This document shows, piece by piece, positions 15,159-23,270 of a stretch of 33,040 nucleotides of DNA (position 1 is the stretch's first letter; every line of letters begins with the position of its first letter). The stretch comes from Planctomycetota bacterium (GTDB lineage Bacteria; Planctomycetota; UBA1135; UBA2386). The stretch is taken from the NCBI GenBank assembly GCA_020425925.1, contig JAGQRB010000875.1, forward strand, positions 1 to 33,040, read 5' to 3'. Position numbers and translations under genes: made by a program. The notes under the pieces are model-generated. The model saw only the letters and a list, made by a program, of their open reading frames with translations, ran no database searches and was not told where the DNA came from.

Positions 15159-15185
15159 GCGCGTCGCCGCGCCGGGCGTGCTGGC

Positions 15186-15572
15186 TCAGCGCCGTTCGGT
15201 CGGGGCGCCGTCGAGCCCCGGGGCACCGTCGATCGCAGGCGCGCCATCGATCACGGGCGTCGCACCGGTCGCAGCGCCGCCGGCGCCGGCGGTCGGATCC
15301 TCCGGCGCACCGACCGCGATCGTCGACGGCGGACCGCCACCGTCGGCAGCGGGCGGGTCCCGATCCGCATCCGATGCGAGCGCGAACCAGAGCAAGGCGA
15401 CGGCAGCTACACCGATGCCGCCGACGAGCAACGCGAAACGCCAGCTTCGACGCCGGCGCGGACCGCCCGAGCGCATCACGGCCCGACGCCGATCGGCCAG
15501 CAGCGTCTCGACCCTCGCCACCAGCGGATCGGCCGGGCCGGTCTTGTCCCAGAGATAGCGCTCCTCGCTCAT
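15186..15572 (-). CDS. Single-pass membrane protein, probable anti-sigma partner
   Basis: The 128-residue product begins MSEERYLWDKTGPADPLVARVETLL; the LWD-x-(S/T)G-x-x-DP-x-V-x-R-x-E pattern is common at the N-terminus of membrane proteins encoded after ECF sigma genes, many of which continue into a FecR domain. A basic stretch, one membrane helix (about 46-66) and a Pro/Gly/Ala-rich tail follow. The tail ends in three IDGAP-like repeats (108-124) and has no FecR domain. ATG 15572 overlaps the sigma stop codon by 4 bases (ATGA). The N-terminal cytoplasmic part is the likely sigma-binding region, and the short periplasmic tail may be a truncated or simplified sensor. An anti-sigma role is inferred from position. 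Confidence 0.7.
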   Translation of the reverse strand: MSEERYLWDKTGPADPLVARVETLLADRRRAVMRSGGPRRRRSWRFALLVGGIGVAAVALLWFALASDADRDPPAADGGGPPSTIAVGAPEDPTAGAGGAATGATPVIDGAPAIDGAPGLDGAPTERR

Positions 15573-16231
15573 CCCTCGACTCCGATCCGCTGCAGCCGCG
15601 CGCGCAGCAGCTTCATGCCGCGGCAGAGGTTCACCCGCACCGAGCCTTCGGTCAGGCCGGTGCGCGCCGCGATCTCGGGACCGCTGAGTTCGAGCAGGAG
15701 CCGCAACATGAGAGGTTCACGATAGCACTCCGGCAACGCCCGGATCTGCTCGAGGATCTCGTCGGCGACCGTCGAATCGCCGCGATCCGGGCCGTGCAGA
15801 TCCTCTTCCGCCACGGCATCCAGCGGCGCCTCACGTCGTCGGCGTCGTGCCGCCAGCGCGTCGCGCCCGGCGTTGCGGGCGATCGCGCAGAGCCACGCCG
15901 GCAGCAGGTCGGGCCGCTGGAGTGCGGGCAGCGCGCGATACGCCGCGACCGCGACTTCCTGCAGCAGGTCCTCGGCCTCGTGGTCCCGCACCATCGTGAG
16001 CAGGATGCCGTGCGCGATCGGCGCATGGCGCTGCCACAGCACCTCGAATGCACGGCGTTCGCCGCTCTGCGCGCGCCGGACCAGGGCGGTCGGGCACTCC
16101 GCGCCCGAGACCTCACGCCGACGACGGCGTTTGCGACGGCGCTCTCGTCGGACGGCGCGCGCTTGCGCGTCGTTCGCGGATTCCTGCGCCGACCGGAGTT
16201 CGGGGACGGAGACAGCATGGGGTGGCATCAT
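15569..16231 (-). CDS. ECF-type RNA polymerase sigma factor
   Basis: The 220-residue product has sigma-70 region 2 (about 48-128; DHEAEDLLQEV and AWLCAIARNAGRDALA are diagnostic) and region 4 (about 160-212; LPECYREPLMLRLLLELSGPEIAARTG). Region 3 is absent, as expected for the ECF group. The N-terminal 45 residues are an unusual Arg-rich extension (RRERRRKRRRRRE). ATG 16231 is supported by AGGAG at 16244-16240 with 8-base spacing; it is followed by a second ATG. The sigma gene is translationally coupled to the membrane protein downstream. An upstream inverted repeat could hide its ribosome-binding site. Confidence 0.93.
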   Translation of the reverse strand: MMPPHAVSVPELRSAQESANDAQARAVRRERRRKRRRRREVSGAECPTALVRRAQSGERRAFEVLWQRHAPIAHGILLTMVRDHEAEDLLQEVAVAAYRALPALQRPDLLPAWLCAIARNAGRDALAARRRRREAPLDAVAEEDLHGPDRGDSTVADEILEQIRALPECYREPLMLRLLLELSGPEIAARTGLTEGSVRVNLCRGMKLLRARLQRIGVEG

Positions 16232-16237
16232 GTCGGT

Positions 16238-16308
16238 GGCTCCTGGTTTGCCAGTGCATGGTCCAGGCGCCCGCCGAAAAAAGGGCTAACGTCGTAACCC
16301 CAGGAGCC
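16238..16308 (-). promoter_or_regulatory. Inverted repeat covering the ECF sigma ribosome-binding site
   Basis: In the minus-strand reading GGCTCCTGG (16308-16300) is perfectly complementary to CCAGGAGCC (16246-16238), which contains the AGGAG ribosome-binding site of the sigma gene. The 53-base interval contains a T6 run (16282-16277) and a CCTGG (16267-16263) that could pair with the same site in an alternative fold. The upstream arm lies 21 bases past the ndh stop codon, so ndh read-through transcripts would carry the whole element. It may be a translational switch; the T run could instead belong to a terminator of the hpn-ndh operon. Confidence 0.45.
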
Positions 16309-16328
16309 GAACCGACGAACGTCTGTGC

Positions 16329-17606
16329 CTAGCGCGATTCCGCGTCGCTCGCAGCGGCAGCTCTTTCGGGTCGCCAGCTGCGCCCGGTGATCAGGCGCGC
16401 GCCGCGCGAAAACGCGAAGTACTGCCACGCCCACCCGATCAAGACGATGATGCGATTGCGGAACCCGATCAGGTAGGCGACGTGGATCACCCACCAGATC
16501 CACCACGCAAAGAAGCCCTTGATCTCGACCTTGCCGACGACACCGACCGCCTTGCCGCGCCCGACGGTCGCGAGCGAACCCTTGTCGCGGTAGCGGAACG
16601 GCTGCGTCGCCGCGCCGCGGATCCGTCGCAGGATGTTCTTCGCGGCCGCGCGGCCGGCCTGGATCGCGGCCGGCGCGATGCCGGGCACGAGCTCGCCGTC
16701 CTGCTCGCGGCGCATCAGATCGCCCGCGACGAACACCTCGGGATGCCCGGGCACGCTGAGATCGGGCGCGACCGACACGCGACCGGCGCGATCGGTTTCG
16801 ACGCCGAGCAGCTTGCCGAGTGGCGAGGCCTGCACACCCGCGGCCCAGAGCACCGTGCGCGCTGCGATGCGTTCGTCGCCGAGCATGACACCGCGATCGT
16901 CGATCGCCGTCGCATGCTGGCCGAGCCGCACCTCGACGCCGAGCTGTTCGAGCTGGCGCTGGGCCGCGGCCGCGAGCTCCTTCGAGTACTGCGGCAGCAC
17001 CTGCGAATCGCCCTCGACCAGCACGACGCGCAGCTTGCGCGGATCGAACGTCCGGAAGTCCTTGGCCACCGTCAGCCGGCCGATCTCCGACAGCGCGCCG
17101 GCGAGCTCGACGCCGGTCGGCCCCGCGCCTACCACGACGAACGTCAGGCAACGCGCGAGCTCGTCCGGATCGGGCTCGCGCTCGGCCGCCTCGAATGCGA
17201 GCAGCACGCGGCGACGGATCTCGAGCGCGTCCTCGACGCTCTTGAGCCCGGGCGCGAACGCTTCCCAGCCGTCGTGCCCGAAGTAGCTGTGCCGCGCGCC
17301 CGCGGCGACGAGCAGGTAGTCGTAGTCGAGCCGGCCGTCGCGCAGCTCGAGCTGCCGCGCGGCGAGATCGATGCCGACGACCTCACCGAGGATCGTGCGG
17401 GTGTTCTTCTGCGACCGCACGACCGATCGGATCGGGTACGCGATGTCACTCGGACTCAACGCCGCGGTCGCGACCTGGTAGAGCAGCGGCTGGAACAGAT
17501 GGTGGTTGCGGCGATCGACGATCGTCACGTCGAGCTCCGCACCGCGCAGCTCGCGCACGGCGGTCAGGCCGGCGAAGCCGCCTCCGATGATCACGATCTT
17601 GGGCAC
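16329..17606 (-). CDS. ndh: Type II NADH dehydrogenase (NDH-2)
   Basis: The 425-residue flavoprotein oxidises NADH and reduces quinone without pumping protons, at the inner face of the cytoplasmic membrane. It has the FAD-binding GGGFAG (8-13) close to the start, the quinone/FAD-side HHLFQPLLYQVA (35-46), the NADH-binding GAGPTGVELAG (160-170), and VFVAGDL with AIQAGRAAAKN for the second FAD contact. The C-terminal FFAWWIWWVIHVAYLIGF region is the family's membrane-binding segment. Length is normal. GTG 17606 places the Rossmann motif correctly; the frame is open upstream but overlaps hpnE. It begins 16 bases after hpnE ends, so it is probably the fourth gene of the squalene operon. A TATACC just before the start could allow a separate, nearly leaderless transcript. 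Confidence 0.93.
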   Translation of the reverse strand: MPKIVIIGGGFAGLTAVRELRGAELDVTIVDRRNHHLFQPLLYQVATAALSPSDIAYPIRSVVRSQKNTRTILGEVVGIDLAARQLELRDGRLDYDYLLVAAGARHSYFGHDGWEAFAPGLKSVEDALEIRRRVLLAFEAAEREPDPDELARCLTFVVVGAGPTGVELAGALSEIGRLTVAKDFRTFDPRKLRVVLVEGDSQVLPQYSKELAAAAQRQLEQLGVEVRLGQHATAIDDRGVMLGDERIAARTVLWAAGVQASPLGKLLGVETDRAGRVSVAPDLSVPGHPEVFVAGDLMRREQDGELVPGIAPAAIQAGRAAAKNILRRIRGAATQPFRYRDKGSLATVGRGKAVGVVGKVEIKGFFAWWIWWVIHVAYLIGFRNRIIVLIGWAWQYFAFSRGARLITGRSWRPERAAAASDAESR

Positions 17607-17622
17607 GAACGAGAGGTATAGG

Positions 17623-18942
17623 TCACGTCGGCACGCTGCGAAGCATGGTCTCGGCAGAACGGGCGGCGCCTTCGAGCGTCGCCGGCAGGCCGGTGTCGGT
17701 CCAGTCACCGCAAACCAGCAGGTTGGTCGGCCCACCGGGCAGCCGCCCGGGTTGCGGACGCAGCGCGCGCGAGCCCGGCGCCGCAACGAACGTCGCCGCG
17801 TTCTCCTTGCTGATGCGCACGGTCGCGTCGGTCTTGCGATCGAAACCGGGATAGTAGCGCGCGAGCTGGTCGCGAGCTGCGGCCTCGATCGCGTCGACCT
17901 TCATGCCGTCGAAATCGCGGTTGCCGCCCGCGAGCAGCGCGAAGTGCCGCGGCAGGGCACCGGGCGTGCGCAGCACGAAGTGGAACGGCGCGCCGCGCAC
18001 CAGCGCCGTGACCGCGCCGTCGTCGGGCAGCACCGGCACGTCCTCGGCGAGCGCGACGTGGGCGGTGACGATCGGTGCGCCGCGCAGTGACGACGCCGGC
18101 AGACCCGGCACGAGGCGTCCGAGCGCCGTCCACGGCATCGCCGACACCACGAGGTCGCGCTCGCCGACGGCGATGCGCTCGCCGTGCGCGAGCTCGATCG
18201 CCGCAATGCGATCGCCGCCGGGCTCGAACGCCGCGACCCTTGCGCCGGTACGCACCGCCGCCCCGACCCGCGCCAGTGCGGCCGGCGCCGGATCGCCGAA
18301 GATCTCGCTCCAGGTCGCCTTCGGCAGCCAGAACGCCGCGCTCGCGGCCCGACCTGCGAATGCCTCGCGCAACGTCGCGAGGAAATCGCGCGCCGCGGCC
18401 TCGCCGGGCTCGACGTTCATGATCGCGCGACAGAGCGGCTGCCACAGCACGTCCGCCGGCTCACCCAGCTGCCGCCGCGCCGCGAGCCAGTCGGCGACGC
18501 TGGCGCCGGCGCGGGCACCCAGCAGCGACGATGCGGTGCCGTAGAGCGCGCGCAGCGTGGCGCCGAGCGGCAGACCGAGGCGGCACAACCCGATCGGCAT
18601 CGCCAGCGGCACCGGCAGCGCCGGCAACGCGAGCCGCAGCAACCCGCCACCTTCGCGCCGATACGACATCGCGAGCCGCCGGTCGGCACGGAACAGACCA
18701 TCGGTGCCGAGTCGGGCCAGCAGCGCGCGCGTCGCGCGATAGCAACCCAGCATCACGTGTGGGCCGTTGTCGAGCCGGCGACCGCTGTTCCGGTCGGTGA
18801 ATGCAAAGGCGCGGCCGCCGAGCCAGCCGCGCGACTCCAGCAGCGTGACCTCGAAGCCGCGATCGGCGAGCCCGAACGCCGCGCCGAGCCCTGCGACGCC
18901 GCCGCCGAGCACGAAGGCGCGCGCGCCGCCCGCTCGCGTCAC
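17623..18942 (-). CDS. hpnE: Hydroxysqualene dehydroxylase HpnE
   Basis: The 439-residue FAD-dependent enzyme converts hydroxysqualene to squalene in the HpnCDE pathway. It shows GGGVAGLGAA (13-22), the acidic E36 after strand 2, GGRAF at 42-46 and the C-terminal FAD segment VCGDWTDTGLPATLEGAARSAE. Overall length matches HpnE and the related phytoene desaturase-type amine oxidoreductases; context separates it from carotenoid enzymes. GTG 18942 overlaps the hpnD stop by 4 bases (GTGA), fixing the start. It is the third hpn gene and is followed by ndh. Confidence 0.92.
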   Translation of the reverse strand: MTRAGGARAFVLGGGVAGLGAAFGLADRGFEVTLLESRGWLGGRAFAFTDRNSGRRLDNGPHVMLGCYRATRALLARLGTDGLFRADRRLAMSYRREGGGLLRLALPALPVPLAMPIGLCRLGLPLGATLRALYGTASSLLGARAGASVADWLAARRQLGEPADVLWQPLCRAIMNVEPGEAAARDFLATLREAFAGRAASAAFWLPKATWSEIFGDPAPAALARVGAAVRTGARVAAFEPGGDRIAAIELAHGERIAVGERDLVVSAMPWTALGRLVPGLPASSLRGAPIVTAHVALAEDVPVLPDDGAVTALVRGAPFHFVLRTPGALPRHFALLAGGNRDFDGMKVDAIEAAARDQLARYYPGFDRKTDATVRISKENAATFVAAPGSRALRPQPGRLPGGPTNLLVCGDWTDTGLPATLEGAARSAETMLRSVPT

Positions 18943-19844
18943 ACCGAGACTCCGAGCTGGATCGACGCGGCCCACCACAGCTTGATCGCCTTCGGCACGC
19001 GCACGCGTTCGGGGGGCAGCGCGCCGCCGAGACCGGTGAGGCGGCCGAGCAGGCTGCGGTAGACCGCCGCCATGATGCGCGCCGGCACCAGCGCCCGGCG
19101 TTGCGGACGCGGCAGCTCGGCGAGCGCACCGTAGGCGGCAGCGAAGTCGCCGCGCGCCGTGGCGACGAAGCGTGCCCGCAACCGCGCGATCGGGCCGTCC
19201 GGCGCATACGCCGCCGGTGGCCCGTCGCCGTCGAGCCAAGCGGCGTCGACGGCGCACTCGGCCAGCCACGAGCGCGGCGCGTAGACCCGCCCGATCGCCG
19301 CGTCGACGCGCAGATCGCGCAGGATGTTGGTGAACTGCAGCGCCTGGCCGAGCGCGTTCGCGAACCGCACCGCCGCCGGCCCGGACGCGCCGAGCACGGG
19401 CAGGCAGGCCCGGCCGACCGCGGACGCGACGCAGTCGCAGTAGTGACGCAGCTCCTGCTCGTCGGCGAACCCGCTCGGCAGCAGATCCATCGCGACGCCG
19501 TCGAGCAACGCATCGAGCGCCGCCCGCTCGGTGCCGAAGCGCGCCATCGTCGCCGCCAACGCACGCCCGACCGGTGTCGTCGCCGCCCCGCGTGTCGCAG
19601 CGGCGAGCTCCTCGCGCCAGAACGCGACGTGGGCAGCGCCGGTCTCGCGGTCGGGCGCGTCGTCGGCGGCATCGTCGGCGACACGACAGAACGCGTAGAT
19701 CGCGGTCATGCCATCGCGGCGCTCGGGATCGATGCAGAGGAACGCGGTGCGGAAGTTGGAGCCCGAACCGGCCAGCACCGCATCCGGCGCGAGCCCGGCG
19801 GCGGGCGGCGGCGCGATCGTCCGCGGCGGCGCGGCGCGCTTCAT
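18939..19844 (-). CDS. hpnD: Presqualene diphosphate synthase HpnD
   Basis: The 301-residue enzyme of the squalene/phytoene synthase family condenses two farnesyl diphosphates to presqualene diphosphate. The first Asp-rich motif is DDAADD (57-62) in AFCRVADDAADD and the second is RDLRVD (176-181) in FTNILRDLRVDAAIGRVY; both bind magnesium and substrate diphosphate. ATG 19844 overlaps the hpnC stop codon (ATGA), which decides the start. The first 25 residues are Pro/Ala-rich and non-conserved. With hpnC and hpnE it supplies squalene for hopanoids or other membrane lipids. Phytoene synthase is the alternative, but the hpnC-hpnE neighbours argue against it. Confidence 0.93.
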   Translation of the reverse strand: MKRAAPPRTIAPPPAAGLAPDAVLAGSGSNFRTAFLCIDPERRDGMTAIYAFCRVADDAADDAPDRETGAAHVAFWREELAAATRGAATTPVGRALAATMARFGTERAALDALLDGVAMDLLPSGFADEQELRHYCDCVASAVGRACLPVLGASGPAAVRFANALGQALQFTNILRDLRVDAAIGRVYAPRSWLAECAVDAAWLDGDGPPAAYAPDGPIARLRARFVATARGDFAAAYGALAELPRPQRRALVPARIMAAVYRSLLGRLTGLGGALPPERVRVPKAIKLWWAASIQLGVSV

Positions 19845-20752
19845 CGCACGAACACCGGCGCCCGCCGGCTCCACAGCGCGCCGAGCACGGAGCGGACGCG
19901 CTCCGCCTTCGTCAGCTGCACGCGCCCGCCGAGCACGTCGCCATCGACCGCCCGGATGCGCGCCAGCACGGCGGCGGCACCGCGCAGGATCGCGCGCAGC
20001 TCGAGCCGCAGCCGTCCGCGCACGGCACCGACCAGCGGCCAGCCGACCAGGAACATCCCACCGATCGCGTCGGCGCGCCGCAGCACGAAGCGCCGCAGTG
20101 CCGGGCTCGCGGATGCGGCGCGCAGGTCGTCCTCGCCGGCGCCGTCGCGTGCGAGCTCGGCGAGCGGGAAGTAGATCCGGTCGCGCTCGCGCAGGTCCTC
20201 GCCGAGGTCCTGCAGGTGGTTCAGCAGCTGCAGCCCGGTGCAGATGCTGTCGGAGAGCGCGTCGAGTCCGGGGTTGCGGTAGCCGCACACGCGCAGCACC
20301 AGCCGACCGACGGGGTCGGCGCTGCGCCGGCAGTAGTCGAGCAACGCGGCGTCGTCGGGATAGCGCGCGACCTCGAGGTCCTGTTCGAAGGCATCGAGCA
20401 GATCGAGGAACAGCTCGCGCTCGAGCCCGCACTCGCGAATCGTCGCCGCGAGATCGGCGAGCAGCGGCGAACTCGTCGCGCCGGCGTCGAGGTGCGCCAG
20501 GAAGTCGTGCCGGAACGCGGCGAGCGCCGCCCGATCGCGCAGCTCGTCGGCGAGGTCGTCGGCGGTGCGCGCGAACGCGTAGATGCGATGCAGGTGGCGC
20601 CGGGCGCGCTTCGGCAGCAACCAGCTGCCAACCGGGAAGTTCTCGTAGTGCTCCAGCGCCAACGCGAGGTGCGCGCCGGAGTTCGGAGCATCGGCACCGC
20701 TCGCGGCGGGTCTCGGATCAGGAATCGCGGAAGTCGACAAGGGCGGTGGCAC
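19841..20752 (-). CDS. hpnC: Squalene synthase HpnC (hydroxysqualene-forming)
   Basis: The 303-residue second member of the squalene/phytoene synthase family converts presqualene diphosphate to hydroxysqualene. It carries DDLADE (65-70) and HLQDLGEDLRERDRIYFP (179-196) with intact aspartates, and the HpnC-like ENFPVGSWLLPKRAR near the N-terminus. GTG 20752 is the best start; the first 22 residues are low-complexity and a slightly later start is possible. It heads the hpnC-hpnD-hpnE-ndh operon. The 131-base spacer to the divergent di-haem gene must hold both promoters. Confidence 0.93.
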   Translation of the reverse strand: MPPPLSTSAIPDPRPAASGADAPNSGAHLALALEHYENFPVGSWLLPKRARRHLHRIYAFARTADDLADELRDRAALAAFRHDFLAHLDAGATSSPLLADLAATIRECGLERELFLDLLDAFEQDLEVARYPDDAALLDYCRRSADPVGRLVLRVCGYRNPGLDALSDSICTGLQLLNHLQDLGEDLRERDRIYFPLAELARDGAGEDDLRAASASPALRRFVLRRADAIGGMFLVGWPLVGAVRGRLRLELRAILRGAAAVLARIRAVDGDVLGGRVQLTKAERVRSVLGALWSRRAPVFVR

Positions 20753-20883
20753 GCGGCTCGCGGGCTCACCGCGATGGCAACGGGGGACGGCTCGGCGCCG
20801 GCCCGCCCCGGCGAACCGGCTCTGCCGCTTTGTGCTACCCTCCTACGTTACCCGCCCCCGCTGTCACCGCTACTTCGAACGTG
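20753..20883. promoter_or_regulatory. Divergent promoter region of the hpn and di-haem operons
   Basis: The 131-base spacer is the only place for promoters of both operons. The part nearest the di-haem gene is the least GC-rich (around 20828-20852, with TTTGTGCTACCCTCCTACG), a plausible promoter core, but no consensus -35/-10 pair can be assigned. No gene is seen. Confidence 0.4.
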
Positions 20884-22155
20884 ATGCGCACTCCTGCCCT
20901 CCGGTGGGTGCCGCTGCTGCTGCTGGTTGCCTGCCACGGCAAGAGCAGGGCGCCGGCACCGGTCACTCCCCAACCGAATCCGGACCCGGTCGAGCTCGGG
21001 GATCCGCTGCCGGACCTGACCGCCGACGAGCTCGCCGCCTTCGAACGCGGGCGTGCGCTGTTCACCAAGCGCTTCAAGCCGAGCGAGGGGCTCGGCCCGG
21101 TCTACAACGCGACGTCGTGCGCGTCCTGCCACAGCACGCCGGTCATCGGCGGCGGCGCGCAGCTCTACCGCAACTTCTACGTCGCGGTCGTCGACCCGGG
21201 CTTCGGCCCTTCGTTCCAGTCGCCGCTGCCGGGACTGCCGAGTCTCGTCATTCCGGCGTTCGGCACGCCCGGTAGCGAGCACAAGCTCGACGCCGCGCGG
21301 GTCTCGATGTGGAACCCGAGCACCAATCCGCCGCTCGTCGTCGCGCAGCGCAACTCGATCCCGGTCTTCGGGACCGGCCTGTTCGAGTTCGTCAGCAACA
21401 CCACGATCCTCGCCAATGCGGATCCCGAGGACGCCGACAACGACGGCATCAGCGGGCGCTACAACGCCGACGGGGCCGGCATCGGCCGCTTCGGCCTCAA
21501 GGCGCAGTCGAACAACGTCGAGTTCTTCACCCGCGCGCCGCTGATGAACCAGATGGGCATCACCAGCGACCCGTTCCGCGGCACGGCCGGCACGGTGTCG
21601 CTCGCGCCCGGCCTGGCGCCGCAGGGCACCGGCACGCCGAACGCGCCGACCCGCGACACCGATCCGGTGCAGGACCCCGAGATCTCGCCCGCGGATCTCG
21701 GCGACCTGATCGCGTTCACGCGCTTCCTGGCGCCGCCGGCTCCGACACCGTTCGACGACGCCGCCAGCCGCGGCGAAGTCGAGTTCGAAGCGCTCGGCTG
21801 CGCCAAGTGCCACATTCCCGAGCTGCCGTCGTCGCGCGGCCCGGTGCGCGCCTACACCGATCTGTTGCTCCACGACATGGGGCCGGCGCTCGCCGACCAC
21901 ATCAACTTCGCGATGCCGCAGCTGCCGCAGGGCGGCCCGACTCCCCAGTCGCCGATCGACAACGGCTCGGAATGGCGCACGCAGCCGCTCTGGGGCGTGT
22001 CGAAGTTCGCGCCGTATCTCCACGACGGCCGGGCCGAGACGCTCGACGATGCGATCCGGATCCACGGCGGCGAGGGCCAGGCGGCCCGCGACGCCTACGT
22101 CGCCCTTCCCGCCGACCGCCGCGAGGACGTCCTCGCATTCCTGAGGCACCTGTGA
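20884..22155 (+). CDS. Di-haem oxidoreductase lipoprotein (DHOR family)
   Basis: The 423-residue product has a lipobox LLVAC (C17) and two c-type haem sites, CASCH (79-83) and CAKCH (306-310). The last section has the family motif PLWGVSKFAPYLHDGRAETLDDAI. This two-domain layout is that of DHOR proteins (putative di-haem peroxidases or thiol oxidoreductases), distantly related to cytochrome c peroxidase and MauG. It should be lipid-anchored and face the periplasm. The start is ATG 20884, directly preceded in frame by GTG 20881. The following paralogue begins in its stop codon (TGATG), so the two are co-translated. Substrate is unknown. Confidence 0.87.
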   Translation: MRTPALRWVPLLLLVACHGKSRAPAPVTPQPNPDPVELGDPLPDLTADELAAFERGRALFTKRFKPSEGLGPVYNATSCASCHSTPVIGGGAQLYRNFYVAVVDPGFGPSFQSPLPGLPSLVIPAFGTPGSEHKLDAARVSMWNPSTNPPLVVAQRNSIPVFGTGLFEFVSNTTILANADPEDADNDGISGRYNADGAGIGRFGLKAQSNNVEFFTRAPLMNQMGITSDPFRGTAGTVSLAPGLAPQGTGTPNAPTRDTDPVQDPEISPADLGDLIAFTRFLAPPAPTPFDDAASRGEVEFEALGCAKCHIPELPSSRGPVRAYTDLLLHDMGPALADHINFAMPQLPQGGPTPQSPIDNGSEWRTQPLWGVSKFAPYLHDGRAETLDDAIRIHGGEGQAARDAYVALPADRREDVLAFLRHL

Positions 22156-23264
22156 TGATCGAACTCTCCGTTGCCCAGAAGCACCTGCTGGCGCTCGGTC
22201 TCGGCGCCAGCGCGCTGTTCGTGTTCCTGCCCCAGGGCGAAGACCCGAGCGTGACGCGTGGTCGCGAACTCTTCGACACGCCGTTCCACATCCGCCAGGG
22301 TGTCGGCTCACCCGAGATGAACGCCGACAGCTGCCGCGCCTGCCACCAGGACCCGATCATGGGCGGCGCCGGCCCGCTCGAGCTGAACGTCACGCGCTTC
22401 GGCTTCGACAACAACGGCGCGGGTCCGTTCCAGAACGTCGCCGGCGGTCAGGGCCTCAGCAAGCTGCATCCGCCGCCGGACACGACCCGCGAAGAGCACC
22501 TCGCGCCGAGCCCGGTGCTCGCCGACTGCTTCGAGCAGCGGCAGACGCCGTCGATCCTCGGCGACGGCCTGATCGACACGATCCCGGGCCCCGAGATCAC
22601 CGCCAACGAGGATCCGACCGACAGCAACAGCGACGGCATCTTCGGCGTCGCGCGCCGCCTGCAGATCAACGGCCAGGAGGAGATCGGCCGCTTCGGCTGG
22701 AAGGCACAGATCGCGCGGCTGGCCGACTTCGTCGACGACGCGGCCGGCAACGAGCTCGGCATCACGACGCCGGACAACGGCCGCGGCTTCGCGATGCTCA
22801 GCGACGGCGACACCGTCGCCGACCCCGAGCTCGACGCCGACGCGGTGTCGGACATCGCGATGTTCCTCGGCTCGCTGCCGGCACCGCAACGCGCGGGTTC
22901 GACCGATCCGCGCGTCGCGCAGGGCGAGCAGGTCTTCGGCGCGGTCGGCTGCGCCACGTGCCACATCCCGGCGCTGCTCGGTCCGAACGGCCCGGTGCCG
23001 CTCTACTCGAACCTGCTGTTGCACAACGTGATGCCTGCCGGCTACCGCGGCATGGCCGAACCGGGCGCAGCGGCGGGCTTCTTCCGGACGCCGCCGCTCT
23101 GGGGCATCGCGCACACCGCGCCGTACATGCACGACGGCCGCGCCGAGGATCTGCTCGGCGCGATCGCGGCCCACGACGGCGAGGCCGCCGGAGTGCGCGC
23201 TGCGTTCGATGCGCGCTCGGCCGACGAGCGCGCAGCGCTGATCCTCTTCCTCGAGGATCTGTAG
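22155..23264 (+). CDS. Second di-haem oxidoreductase (DHOR family)
   Basis: The 369-residue paralogue of the upstream protein has an uncleaved or weakly cleavable N-terminal hydrophobic segment (about 8-26) and haem sites CRACH (60-64) and CATCH (266-270). The shared C-terminal motif reads FRTPPLWGIAHTAPYMHDGRAEDLLGAI. It has no lipobox, so it is probably anchored by its N-terminal helix or secreted. ATG 22155 overlaps the upstream stop (TGATG). The adjacent pair may form a heterodimer or electron-transfer chain. A matrixin-like protease gene follows 6 bases later. Confidence 0.87.
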   Translation: MIELSVAQKHLLALGLGASALFVFLPQGEDPSVTRGRELFDTPFHIRQGVGSPEMNADSCRACHQDPIMGGAGPLELNVTRFGFDNNGAGPFQNVAGGQGLSKLHPPPDTTREEHLAPSPVLADCFEQRQTPSILGDGLIDTIPGPEITANEDPTDSNSDGIFGVARRLQINGQEEIGRFGWKAQIARLADFVDDAAGNELGITTPDNGRGFAMLSDGDTVADPELDADAVSDIAMFLGSLPAPQRAGSTDPRVAQGEQVFGAVGCATCHIPALLGPNGPVPLYSNLLLHNVMPAGYRGMAEPGAAAGFFRTPPLWGIAHTAPYMHDGRAEDLLGAIAAHDGEAAGVRAAFDARSADERAALILFLEDL

Positions 23265-23270
23265 GCGGCA

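Noticed and set aside
18939..20752. Adjacent squalene-synthase-like genes as an assembly duplication
   Set aside because: They differ throughout and match the distinct HpnC and HpnD types, which are expected side by side.
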